Of a stretch of 64,000 nucleotides of DNA, positions 25,448 to 36,207 are shown in pieces. The notes below the pieces were generated by a model. The model did no database searches, was not told where the DNA came from, and saw only the letters and a list, made by a program, of their open reading frames with translations. The stretch's first letter is position 1; each line of letters opens with the position of its first letter. This DNA comes from Macrostomum hystrix. Lineage: Eukaryota > Platyhelminthes > Macrostomidae. A program made the position numbers and the translations under genes. The stretch spans positions 12,797,001-12,861,000 of the forward strand of contig CATNEN010000007.1 of NCBI GenBank assembly GCA_950097015.1, read 5' to 3'.

Positions 25448-26206
25448 CCAACGTGACAGTTTAGCAGGAAGCCTGGAAGGTGACAGCCAGCTACGCAACC
25501 GCTGGCCAGCTTCGCTAGTCCTTAATTTTCGTCTATGGGCAAAGCCACCCACTCAGCTGACCGGGAGCCGCGGGTCAGGCCGCGCACACGAAAGCCACTC
25601 GCTGTGTCAGAGGTGCAAAAGAAGGCCGAGCAAAAATTGGTGTCATCACTAAAGGCTGAACGAATAAAAAGCTTCAGACAGAAATAGCAGTTTTCTTTTC
25701 TAGGAAACAAGGAAAACACAAACTAAAACATGAGTTGCAGATAAGGCGGAAACATCAAAGACAACAGAGGTAAGTGAATCGTGAAACGACAGCAATAATA
25801 AATTTCTAATTCTTAAGGCAAAAGCAAAAATTTGAGCTCGGTAAAAAGCTCAGCTTTAGGCACGACTGCTTGGATAGGGGATTATTCACAGCTGGGAGTC
25901 GGGCCTAAGATCCCTGCGGCCAACCTGCACGGCTCCTCTGCTCGGATTTCTAGATCAGCTGTCTGCTGCGAAATCGGACAAGCACTGGCACACAGAGAAA
26001 AAATGACATACTGTGCTTCAAGGCCTGATGAGGTTCAACTTGATAGCCTTTGCCATAAGTGGGTGGTGGCGAGACACCAGTCTAGCAATCCGGGCCAGAG
26101 GCAGCCAATAGTACAAACGCAGAAAAATCTGGCACAATAGCAATATTAGCAACACCTGAGCAGCATTTCAATGAGAGATCGATCGTATGGGACCGGGAAT
26201 TGCGAG
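25448..26206. other. Unique region downstream of TAF4
   Basis: No gene is seen. It should include the 3' UTR of the TAF4 homologue (minus strand); no clear AATAAA was found close to its stop. Confidence 0.5.
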
Positions 26207-27445
26207 TCACGTGACCGCCTTGAAGAGGAACTTGCGCGCCTCCCGGGAGCGGTCAGAGGCCAGCGCTCGTGCCAGGTCCCGCAGCTCCACCTTCAGTAGC
26301 GGTGCGCCAGAAGCTCCCGCGGCGTCGCCCGAAACTGCCGCAGCGGTGCCAGCGGCGGCGGCGAAGGCGCGATCGCGTCGGCGCCAACGAAGTCCGCGGC
26401 GGCCACCCTCGGTGAAAGCCACTACGGCGAGAGAGCCGGGCGCCGTACTCGAAGACGACGAAGACGGCGGCTCCAGCCGGTGTTCAGCGGCAGCAGCGGC
26501 TCCTTCTAGCAGGTCCAACAGGCGGCGCTCGACAGCGGCGGCAAGGAAAACGGCCGCGGACTCAGCAGCATCGGGCAGACCGCGGCTTCGCGCAGCATTC
26601 AACAGACGCAGCCGGAGAGCAGTCGGGCACAGAACTGCGGCTGGGCCAGGCCGAGCCGGCGGCTCCGGAGGACGCTGCACAACTGGCGCCGCTGGCAGTG
26701 GTGACGGCTGCGCCGTTGGCGGCTTCTGCGGAGACGGAGCAAGCTGCAGTGGCGCTTGCGGGGCCGCCCGCTGCGGCGCCAGGCCGTCGAGTCGGGCGCG
26801 TCCCTGCCGCAAGGCGAGGCGGAACTCAGGCAGGTGCTGGCTGAGAAAGTCCACGAGCTGTTGGGGGTCTTTCTGTGAGTTAAGCGCCAGCTTCAGCTGG
26901 GAGACGAACTGCCCCGCGTCGATGCGCTCGGCTATCAGGCTGCGCACAAGGTTTGAGACGTGGCGCCAGCGGTCCTCGCCTTCAGCTGAGCCTCCGGTGC
27001 GCGAGCGGTTCAGCAGGGCGACGAAGAAGCCGGAGCAGCGAGCCGCTGATTCGCTGGACTCAGCCTGCGCTAGTGGAGGTCGCGGTGGCGGGCCTGCAGC
27101 TGCTGGAAACTGATGCCGCTGGCCATACGGTAGGGGATGAAGCTGATGAGGCGGAGGCTGGCCGTGAAGCTGGCTAGGAATGTGATGCTGAGGATGCTGC
27201 ACAATGACATTCACATGATTGTTAGTGTGAGGCGGGTAGCGGAAACCGCTGAATTGCCCATAGCCGGGGCCAGCCACGTAGGTCTGCTGAGTGGGCGGCT
27301 GCATGATCGGCATGTGCATCGGGTGCGGCAGCATTTGCTGGTGGCTGGCCGGCTGAGGCAGCCCAACGCCTGGTGCCAGCAGGCGAAACTGAGTTGGCGG
27401 AGGCCCTTGCGCGGGCGCCGCGTAGGCTTGACGGCTGTCTGCCAT
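26207..27445 (-). CDS. TAF4: TAF4 homologue, TFIID subunit, intronless and short
   Basis: A single uninterrupted frame of 412 aa. Residues 1-125 are Pro/Gln/His-rich low complexity. Residues about 136-235 fit the TAFH (NHR1) domain, with ARCSGFFVALLNRS, VSNLVRSLIAERIDAGQF and LNSQKDPQQLVDFLSQHLPE. Residues about 285-412 fit the C-terminal TAF4 histone-fold region: LRLRLLNAARSRGLPD, VERRLLDLLEGAAAAAEHR and a closing LRDLARALASDRSREARKFL. TAF4 pairs with TAF12 and scaffolds TFIID. Vertebrate TAF4 is more than twice as long, so this copy keeps the domains and loses most linkers. The ATG at 27443-27445 is the first in frame. A leader-splice acceptor could lie just upstream (GTTTTAG). Confidence 0.85.
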   Translation of the reverse strand: MADSRQAYAAPAQGPPPTQFRLLAPGVGLPQPASHQQMLPHPMHMPIMQPPTQQTYVAGPGYGQFSGFRYPPHTNNHVNVIVQHPQHHIPSQLHGQPPPHQLHPLPYGQRHQFPAAAGPPPRPPLAQAESSESAARCSGFFVALLNRSRTGGSAEGEDRWRHVSNLVRSLIAERIDAGQFVSQLKLALNSQKDPQQLVDFLSQHLPEFRLALRQGRARLDGLAPQRAAPQAPLQLAPSPQKPPTAQPSPLPAAPVVQRPPEPPARPGPAAVLCPTALRLRLLNAARSRGLPDAAESAAVFLAAAVERRLLDLLEGAAAAAEHRLEPPSSSSSSTAPGSLAVVAFTEGGRRGLRWRRRDRAFAAAAGTAAAVSGDAAGASGAPLLKVELRDLARALASDRSREARKFLFKAVT

Positions 27446-27723
27446 TGGCCCGGCGACTGCCGCCGCCGACTAAAACTCAAATTGTTGCTGGGCGGCTGCG
27501 GGCGCCGGCAGCTGCAGGACTCCGCGCGACCCCCTGCAGCGCGGGTCAGTGGAAGAACTATAGATTGATAGCTAATGTCACAGCTACAATGCTGCTTCTT
27601 AATTTAGGTTATTTACAACTGTTCAGTCTGTGGAAAAGGAAGAAGTCTCACGCATCCAAATTTCTACTCCAACTAATTCTGATATCAATTTTACAGGTAC
27701 ATAAACTGAAGCACTAGATAATC

Positions 27724-27805
27724 AGATGAGGCAGAGATGTGAACTCTCAGACTCTCATTCAGAAGTCTAAAGCTTGAACCACTAGGCTACAAGCTTAGGC
27801 AATAA
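27724..27805 (-). mobile_element. tRNA-derived SINE-like sequence or tRNA pseudogene
   Basis: On the minus strand GTAGCCTAGTGGTTCAAGC resembles a tRNA A box and, about 35 bp on, GAGTTCACATCTC resembles a B box with its T-arm stem (GAG/CTC). The acceptor stem does not pair well, so this is not a standard tRNA. It shares the A-box text GTAGCCTAGTGGTT with the element at 52043. Confidence 0.4.
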
Positions 27806-28552
27806 CATATGAGTGTATATTATACTATAACTGTTGAACTATAACAATTCAACAGCTGAACAATTCACTTGATGGATGATTCTCAGCTTCCAGTATTTAC
27901 TGGCCACTACTACTACAGCCATATGCTGCCTTCAGATGCGATGTACAATAGCTGCAGCTGTGCTGTTGGCTGCCCATGTCAATAATTAATTTGATCAATA
28001 GTTAAATTATTTATTAACTAACAGTAACCACAGCTTTGGCCTAGACCCTACCAATCAGAGACCCTAGACCCTACTCACTAAGAGAGCTCTGTAGCCAATG
28101 GCAAATACCAATGCCCAGGGCAAGTGTCACAAAAACACATGGCTAGCCATGGAAGCATTCAATGCACCCATGTACTTGAAATGTTTCCCTTTTCTAATAC
28201 ATTTGAGAGTAACAAAATGCTAGTCTGAGGTGGCATCTTTTGAAGGGTTACAGACTAAACAGCAGGCATGGAATACTTACTAGGGACATAAAGAATAAAA
28301 TAGATTGCCACATAGACTACTTTAGTTAGTCCAGTTGATTTGCTTAATCAGTTTTAACAAACTTAGCTTCAAAAAAGTAATGGCAAAAAAAATTAGAAAT
28401 AAAAACATAAAAAGACAAGGAAAACATATCTTTAATTTTATAATTTTTTAAGCAAGCAAAGAAAGTACCTTTTTATTCTCAAGACCAAATAAGAAAACGA
28501 TTTCAGAGATATAAGTTAGATTCATGAAGAAATACCAAGTATTTAAAAAACT

Positions 28553-28652
28553 AGGGGTGAGTGGCAGAGCAGTTAACATGTTTGCCTCTTGCACTAAGGT
28601 CCCTGGCCTGAGCAAAATTTTCTATTTTGTTATTGTTTTTCTAGTTCAAATA
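28553..28652 (+). mobile_element. Possible tRNA-derived SINE with tail
   Basis: GAGTGGCAGAGCAGTTAACA resembles an A box and the following GGTCCCTGGCCTGAGC is a weak B box. The tail TTTTCTATTTTGTTATT...TTTTTCTAG recurs at about 32637-32675, so at least that part is a dispersed repeat. Confidence 0.3.
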
Positions 28653-29278
28653 TTATACAGCAAGGCTACATTTAATTGTGTACAATTGCAGAGAGAAGGC
28701 TTGGGGCTTGTTGTGCAATCTATACATTTGAGGGCCAACCTTTAAGGCAAAATTAAAGTGTACATTGCCTGATAATAAATAATTCAGGGTAGGTAGATGT
28801 ACATACCCTGTGTGAGCATTAACTAACTAAGCGACTAAGCGCAAAAAATCAAAGGGGGGACCAAGAGACAAAAAAGGAAGTGAGATAGGGTTTCCGATTG
28901 TTTTATTTTTCCTAGAAATCGTTCCCGCGAAATTAAATGTTTTGTTTTAATGTTACGTAAATTTTGTTTTAATGCACCATTTGTTTGTCTGCACCGAAAA
29001 TTATAATAGTTATACTGAAGTCACAGAGATGAAGGGAATTTTAGTATAAATACACCCGAAGCGAAGAGAGAAAAACCAACTCGTACCACCTCAATTGGGA
29101 AAAGAGTTCAAAGTAAAGAAAAGCTTGAATCTTGAAGTGTTCATGCTAAAGTTATTTGAGAAAGAGAATTGCAAAAGAGAAGTAAATAGAGTGAAGAAAA
29201 AGCTGTAAATCTAGATCCACTGGTAAAGCCCAGAAGACGGACTGAATACTAAATTGAAGGTTAACTGAATAATAATTA

Positions 29279-29360
29279 AAGAGTGCTAAAGACTGATAAA
29301 GACGGATAAATACTGATAAAGACGGATAAAGACTGATAAAGACTGATAAAGACGGATAAT
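29279..29360. repeat. 11-bp short tandem repeat
   Basis: About seven copies of GACTGATAAA/GACGGATAAA-type units. Confidence 0.8.
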
Positions 29361-30354
29361 GATTAATACAGAGTAATTATAGAAATAATACAGTAAAGTT
29401 ATAAGTAGAAGGGGATATAGAGGAAAGATACCGGCCATACTGAAAGTATAACGCTACCATATTGAAAGTATAACGCTACCATATTTGAATACATAAATGC
29501 TACCAATTTGAATCGAGATAAGAAAGTGCATAAAGTGAATAAAATAAAGACAATAATAAGATTGACATAAGATAGTACTTGAATAAAAGAAGCCTAGAAC
29601 AACTTTGGTGACAGTAGTAGAATTAATTTAGCCCTACAACAACTTTGGTGGCATTGTTAGGATTAATATTGAATAAGAGGGAAGCCCTACGACAGAAGGC
29701 ATGAAGAAAAGGAAAAGGGGAGAGAAAAAGAGAGCAAATGAGAGCAAAATAAGTCATAAATAGAGCAAAAACTAAGTCGCACGACCAGCTAAGATTTGGG
29801 AGGTTGCACATATATGAGCTAGTGTATCAATTGAACAAATGAACAGAACTGTTTAAATTGCTAGTAATTACTAAGGAAATAGTACAAAAATGTATTATTA
29901 AATTCATCAATTTTAGTGCACTGAGGCTGTCTGTGGCAGCTCAAGCGAGTGCAATGCTCAACCTCAGGTACTAGACTAGAAATTAGGGAAAAATTATGGA
30001 TGTAATAACTTACTAATTTAGCTAGGCCTAATTCAAATAGAAAATCTTTATTTCTATAAGTTAAATATAATAGCTAAAGCTACTAGTTTATATTGCTAGG
30101 CTAGCTTGCTAACATTAATTTTACAATTAAGTAAAAATTTACAATACCAATACTAATAAACTGCCAACTTCCAGGACAGATATATTCTTAATCTTATTCA
30201 TTGTTTCAAAAATAAAAATATAAATTATAAATTATACTGATTGCTTAGACACGTGAGATTTAATGATAGTATTAGTCAGATATACAACCATCGAATAAAA
30301 ACAAACTAACTCTACCTAAAAAGTATAGATCCTATATGTGATGTGGTACACGGT

Positions 30355-30663
30355 ACAATGTATGGGTTCCCCGCCATACCTAAAATGTGCGGGACGAATA
30401 GTTTCGCCAATGATTTGCTACTGAAGAAACTTTTAAAGTGTGTTCTGACGGCTCTTTCGGATGCGTCTTATATAATCCTATTTCTGCCTCACCTAAACTA
30501 GCAAATCATTGGCGAAACTATTCGTCCCGCACCTTTTTAAAGCATAGTTTGGCGTCAGAGTCGGACATACACTCTGGCTCGAGAGTTCGTGTTTTTGTTT
30601 TCATTTTCGCCTTTAGTGAACAATGTCTACCGGAAAATGTCTGTCGGGGAACCCATACATTGT
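30355..30663. mobile_element. Nested inverted-repeat (foldback/MITE-like) element
   Basis: The outer arms, ACAATGTATGGGTTCCCC at 30355-30372 and its exact reverse complement at 30646-30663, are perfect over 18 bp. The inner arms, 30387-30420 and 30499-30532, are perfect over 34 bp around a 78-bp centre. The structure is 309 bp with no coding capacity. No clear target-site duplication was found. Confidence 0.6.
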
Positions 30664-31997
30664 GGTAAAGGCTAGTAGTAGTTGTTGGCTCAGGCAAATG
30701 CCTGTTTGGCCAATAAAGTGTAACGGGTATTTTTTTATTACGACATTTAATTATATTATAAATCACGAAACACGAATCACGAAACAGTTAATTGAAAGTT
30801 TGAAAAAGTGCGAAAATCGAGAAGCAAACGAAGATAACGATTAAGAAATTAAATATTATATTAGCAGCAAAGAAAAAAGGAGCACAAGGGGAGAAAAGGC
30901 GGGCCAAATAACGAGGCACGAAAAATGCTTAGGGATACAAAAAAGAAAGCGAAGTTAAATAGACTTCGGTATCTATATAAATCTATATAATCTATATAAA
31001 TAGGGTGGGTATCTATTAGTTGAATTAAAAAATGACAAAGTTAAAATAGCACGATTATTATTGATAAACGAACACTAACAGCGTAAGCAGCAAGCAGGGC
31101 GTTAAAAAACAATTTTTTATAAATATCGATCTGAAAAAATCTGCCGTAATTAGAATTTTTTCTGCAAAATCTGAACTTTGTTCCTAAATCTAAAAACTCT
31201 AGCTAGATTGGAGAAATCAAAAATGAAAATGAATACTGCTGGCGGTCTGCGAATCCCAATTTCAGACTTTCCAGTGCCTCGTGCAGTGGCAGGCGCATGA
31301 AGCATTGATTTAATGTAACAGAACAAACAAGACAATTTTTGGGAGCGCGCAAATCATGCATAATTCATCCTTGCTTTTGTGGATACACCGAGTTTACAAA
31401 GCATTTCCCGTAAAAAAAAGAATAAGCTTTAAAATTCAGTCTTTTTGGGTAACCTTTACATCATTTTTTCCGATGCTTTTATGCAAAAAATATTTTTATG
31501 CTAGTTAGAAGCACAACTGAGTAGCAAAGTAGCAAAGTTGGTTTGATAATAATTTCTGACACAGAAAAATGCAGCAAAATCTTAAGGCTGAGTACGCATA
31601 GCAGAGTTGGCAGTTAAATATGCATTTATAGTTGGCTTATAATAGAATCAGTCTTCAAAACGGCCTACGTTTGCGAACCAGGCCGCTCATCTTCCGCTAC
31701 ATAGCTGTGAGTGAGAAGCCCACTCTCAGCTGTCTGCTTGTCAACTTGGACCGAGAGCAGACATTTTACAGCTCTCTGAGCCAACAAACTAACTCAGCCG
31801 CTTCGCCACTGAGCACTGGGCTTTAGACAAAGGGAAATCTTCACACCTGCTCCACCGCGCCATACCAGTGTTCGTACCTTACGCAGCTGCCATTTTACAG
31901 CACTCCTAGCACCCTCTATGCATCTACTTACAATTAGCCTTCGCCAGGCGGACCATGAAAGGTATTAAAAGGCCTGCTAGCCTGGCTCGCACCGCCT

Positions 31998-32383
31998 TAT
32001 AAATTATCAATCAAAGGCGAAGCCTGGGCCGCGAAAGCACTCAAAACGCACCTTAGCTGAGCCAGTGTCAAAAAGCTGCAGGTTCAGATGGACCCCGCGG
32101 ACGCCTCCATGGCTGCGGCGAGGCAGCGGGAGCGCTGCGCTGAAGCCAAGGCCGCTGCCCAACATCTGCAGGCTGTTCAAGCCGCTGCCGCTGCCGACGC
32201 TAGACGGCAGCCCGCGGCTATTGAAGCGGCATCAGCGGCTGCTCGCGAAGATCGGCGGCGTCGTCGGCACCTGGCCCCAGGAGCGCAGCCCCCTGCGGCA
32301 ACAGTCAGATGCCTGCGGCCAGGGATGCTCTACGAGTGCCGAATCGTCAACGAGAATCTGCACTGGCGAGGTCAGCTAGCGGG

Positions 32384-32414
<31 letters not shown>
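31998..32414 (+). CDS. Doubtful small Ala/Arg-rich protein with TATA box
   Basis: TATAAA at 31998-32003 lies 85 bp before an ATG (32088). The ATG opens a 108-aa frame (stop 32412-32414) that begins MDPADASMAAARQRERCAEA and ends in a nine-glutamine CAG run. The central part is alanine-rich and probably helical. The segment RCLRPGMLYECRIVNENLHW looks more protein-like. No family was recognised. It may be the first exon of a spliced gene or chance coding in GC-rich DNA. Confidence 0.3.
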
Positions 32415-32697
32415 ACAGTCAGCTCAGTGCCGCAGACAGCATTATGCAAAATGGCGAAATAATGTATCATGTGCTTTGTGCTCCACAGAATACACAACTG
32501 TAACAGGTATATAAAGCGCAAATGTATTAAAAATATATTGAAAATGAAAGTTCAGATTGTCCTGCCGATTGGACTAAACAGTCCATCTGAAACTACTCTT
32601 AACTCTATTGCAGAAATATTTATTCTCCCTGTAGCATTTTCTATTTTGTTATTATATTTTTCTAGCTCAAAATGTCCGGTAAAACTGCTCATGACTA

Positions 32698-32837
32698 GTG
32701 TCAGTCATGACAGCAGAAACTGTGAAGTTGGGCATCGAGAATGGCAACCTAATGTCAGTCATGACAGCAGAAACTGTGAAGTTGGGCATCGAGAATGGCA
32801 ACCTAATGTCAGTCATGACAGCAGAAACTGTGAAGAA
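32698..32837. repeat. 54-bp repeat, 2.6 copies
   Basis: Unit begins ATGTCAGTCATGACAGCAGA. No gene is attached. Confidence 0.9.
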
Positions 32838-32845
32838 CTGTGAAT

Positions 32846-33118
32846 TTAGAAAACTGGTAAACACATTTAGAAAACAGGTAATAAAGACATTTAGAAAACC
32901 GTTAAACACTTTTAGAAAAATGTTAAACACATATAGAAAACTTTTAGACAAATTTAGAAAACGGTTAAACGCGTTTAGAAAACCGGTAAACACTTTTAGA
33001 AAACTGTTAAACACGTTTAGAATCTGTTGGACACATTTAGAAACCTGTTCAACACATTTAGACAACTGATAAACACATTTAAACAACTGTTGGACACATT
33101 TAAAAAAACTGTTGGACA
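32846..33118. repeat. Degenerate 22-24-bp repeat
   Basis: About twelve diverged copies built on ACACATTTAGAAAACTGTTA. Divergence is higher than in most arrays here, which suggests an older array. Confidence 0.85.
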
Positions 33119-33221
33119 CTTTTCTCGATTGAAATTGAGACAAGGATTGATCATTTATATATATTGTAGTAAGAAAGGAGTAGGTGTCTCGCTTGAATTT
33201 GGCATATATCGTTGAATTAAA

Positions 33222-35757
33222 GTCTGCTATGCACAGCCACCACCAATTCAGATCAAGCGTGTCCTCCGCCAGTCAACCGACGCAGTCGCCCAAGCAGCAG
33301 CAATCGAGAAGAAGCAACGGCGTCAATCCGCAGCTCCGACACCAGCCAGCAGCAACTCTCCCCAGGACACTGAGATGCTTTCTCCCCCCGCATCCAGTAC
33401 GTCCTCTCCCAATACCACCGCCATCCAATCCAACCCCACAACTGTCCAAGAATAAGCCGCCAAGCCGCCGAGTCCGATCAGCAGTCCGAGCGACACCAAT
33501 GCTGTTCCGACGACGGCGAGTGCCCACAACTCCACAGGTTCGAACTCCTCCACAACTTCCACTTGCACTTCCATAGCGTCCAAAAACCTTGAGTTGCTCG
33601 CCATCAATAGTCTTGGTTGCTACACCAAATTTCTTATCCTTGACACCTGCCCGATAGACTTCTATCCAAAGGCATTCTCCAATCTTGCCGATGACCTCCT
33701 CAAAACCATCCAGGATGAAATCCTTCCACTTGCCACCACTCATCGTTCTCAAGGTCGTCCGGAACCTAGACAGATCGTCTGGTACGGACCCTCTTATTCT
33801 TATTCCGGAGAGACCATCCCAGCCAACAACAACTGGCATCCGATCATCCGCAACCTTGCACACTTCCTGTCGTCTCAACTTGACCTTCCGGCCTTCAATT
33901 CTTGCCTTGTCAACGTCTACCGAACTGGCAACGACTTCGTAGGTTTCCACTCCGACAATGAGCCCGAACTTGGGCGACATCCAGTCATCGCATCTCTTTC
34001 TCTTGGCGCCACGAGGGAGTTCAGACTCCGGGCCATTTCCAACCGAGCCACACTCCACTCCGAACCTCTTCACCACGGTAGTCTCATCGTCATGAGGGGC
34101 GAAACCCAGGATCTCTGCCAGCATTCCATCATCCAGGACGCCCGAGTCAAAGGCATGCGAATTAACTTGACCTTCCGAGTTACTTCTCCAGCCATCCAGG
34201 ACATCGATGACCTCCGTCAAGCTCCATCCAAGCCGTCCAAACCCCTTGACACTTCCGTCTATGAGTTCGTCGAGGTATGTGACCGAACCATCACCGAGGA
34301 ACATTCTTCTCCTTCGCCTTCTCAACGTCAAGGTAATTCTTCTGTCCATGACAGCCAATTTCCGGATCAGCCACCTTCCACTTCCACTTCTCAGCCGCCG
34401 AAAGGCAACGCCAAGGTCGCTCCAGTTCTCTTCCTCCCTCCAAAATCGACTCCTGATGAACTTAGGTTCGAGAGGTTTCTTAAGGACAACTTCCCAACAG
34501 TCCGCATCCGGTCCGTCCAACGCTGCTTCTATTCAAAGTCTTTGCTCTTGACTTCCAAGGCTACCAACATCTAACTTCCGACGAGCTTAAGCATCCGACC
34601 ATCGACGGCATCCAGGTAGAACGCCGCCTTCCCATCCGACGTGAGGACGCCCAGGTCAACTCCAGACGTCTTCCTCCAAGCATCACGACTCCGAAAGCCT
34701 TGTCCTTTATCATCCGACAGGTATCCCTTGCTACAGATCTCAAGGACCTTCTCTTAAGAATCCAGACAGTCGAGCCCAAGGTCTCAGGGATTGTCCGGAT
34801 CGTGTCCTCTTCTTCCAACGAACAGACTCAGTTTGTCCGAGCCTTCACTTCTGACTTTGGTACTCAAGCCCAATGCATCTCCAAAGGCATCCACATCGGG
34901 TTCTTCCACTTCCGCTGCGAGGCCAGCAGGTCACCTCCACTAATGGCAACTCAATGTGGTCACTGTCAGGAATTTGGCCACCATTCCAAGCAGTGTGATC
35001 GTAGACCAAGGTGCAGGGTCTGTGGGTCCGATCACCTGACATCCGAGTGCGACAGCGTCGACATTCCAAACTTCTATATCCAATGCGCCAACTGCAAAGG
35101 TCCACATCAGTCCACCGATAAGGCATGTCCGGCACTCCGAGCAGCCAACAACCGAGTCCAGGCATGGGCATCCAGGAACCTTCCTCAACAGGTCCATCGC
35201 CCTCCTCCTCCAACCAGCTACGCCGCAGCACTAGCTCCTCCTCCACAACGACGAGCTATTCCTCCTCTCATGCAAATTCCTACACTTCCGAACAACGACT
35301 CAAGCGAGGACTTTCCTTCACTTCCAAACTCTTCGGCACCAAGGCAGCCTTTGGTAAATCAGGTCTCTTGCACTTCTCCAAAACGAAGCACTCGCCGGTC
35401 GAGAACAACAGTGAGCCGAGGGACGAGCCAAGGAACGCCCTACTGCCAACGCCGCCAAGATCTAGGCGTCCGGAACCGACGACCAGAGTTCTGCCAACTC
35501 CAGCGACCCCGGGCTACAGGCAGGCGCCGATTGGTCCGAAGGTCCACGCCCTGGAGCTTCTACAAGCAGTCGCCTTCGCGCTGGTCCACGCCGCGTTCGC
35601 CAAGCCGGAGACGAAGACCGTGGCCGGGCTCGTAGAGGCGTCAATCCAGCTGGTTCAGATGGCTACCGTTTGGCGTCCCCCGAGCAACTGGACGGCACAA
35701 CTATGTGATAATCTAAGTAATCTGCAAACCACTCTAAATGTAAATGCTGTTGCTTAA
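33222..35757 (+). pseudogene. Non-LTR retrotransposon ORF1 with AlkB-like domain and three zinc knuckles (broken)
   Basis: The coding signal runs through three frames. Frame A starts near 33222 (5' truncated, no ATG) and has a TAA at 33453. It then holds an AlkB-type Fe(II)/2-oxoglutarate dioxygenase domain at about 33770-34190: RQIVWYGPSYSYSG, VNVYRTGNDFVGFHSDNEPE (the HxD iron ligands), PVIASLSLGATREF, GSLIVMRGETQDLCQHSI (distal His) and RINLTFR (2-OG-binding Arg). The frame shifts near 34545 and continues with LDFQGYQHLTSDEL and three knuckles at 34955-35125: CGHCQEFGHHSKQC, CRVCGSDHLTSEC and CANCKGPHQSTDKAC, typical of Jockey/I-type LINE ORF1. A second shift near 35380 leads to a helical C-terminal part ending at 35757. 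The AlkB residues are intact although the gene is dead. Confidence 0.85.
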
Positions 35758-36108
35758 ATTTATTGATATTAACATGTCTACAACCAAACCATCTGGGCTG
35801 AAACTAGAAAGCTAACTAACTCTAAAAGTACTGACACGAGCAGTGTTTCTCAAAAGGCAAAAACTAACCGTGAAATGCAGTAGCTCTAAATTCAACGAAA
35901 ACGAACTAACTATTTTGCATCTTAACTGTAACAGCATCTGGAACAAAATCTGGGAACTAAGAGACTATATAAGAAATCACCATCGCGAAGGCGACTGCTT
36001 GTAGAAGCTCCAGGGCGTGGACCTTCGGACCAATCGGCGCCTGCCTGTAGCCCGGGGTCGCTGGAGTTGGCGGAACTCTGGTCGTCGGTTCCGGACGGAT
36101 CTTGGCGG
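35453..36108. repeat. Inverted duplication of an ORF1 segment
   Basis: About 125 bp at 35984-36108 is the reverse complement of 35453-35580, near-identical apart from a small indel and one or two substitutions. The arms flank the ORF1 end and the ORF2 start, about 400 bp apart, and could form a hairpin in a transcript. It looks like a rearrangement at insertion of the LINE. Confidence 0.85.
35774..36002 (+). pseudogene. Start of LINE ORF2 (endonuclease N terminus), truncated
   Basis: An ATG lies 16 bp after the ORF1 stop. The frame has a TAA at 35813-35815 but resumes with FNENELTILHLNCNSIWNKI, the usual opening of an APE-type endonuclease domain (the Asn after LHL matches the conserved active-site region). 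The sequence is cut at about 35984, where an inverted ORF1 fragment begins. Reverse transcriptase is absent. Confidence 0.75.
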
Positions 36109-36207
36109 TGATGACAGAGCATGCATAGACTCTGAGACTGATCTAACGTTAAAATTTCCCATGGACCATAGCAGCTGCAAAGTTCAGAAACCGTCAATGA
36201 CCTTTTA

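Larger units (their letters stand above)
27446..31997. other. AT-rich unique region with dispersed repeats
   Basis: No convincing protein gene; frames are short and AT-driven. It holds tRNA-like elements, an 11-bp repeat, a nested inverted repeat (listed separately) and a possible LTR-like stretch at about 28810-29640. Confidence 0.55.

Noticed and set aside
33273-34520. 415-aa minus-strand ORF
   Set aside because: Shadow of the LINE ORF1; the + strand reading shows clear AlkB motifs while the antisense protein shows none.
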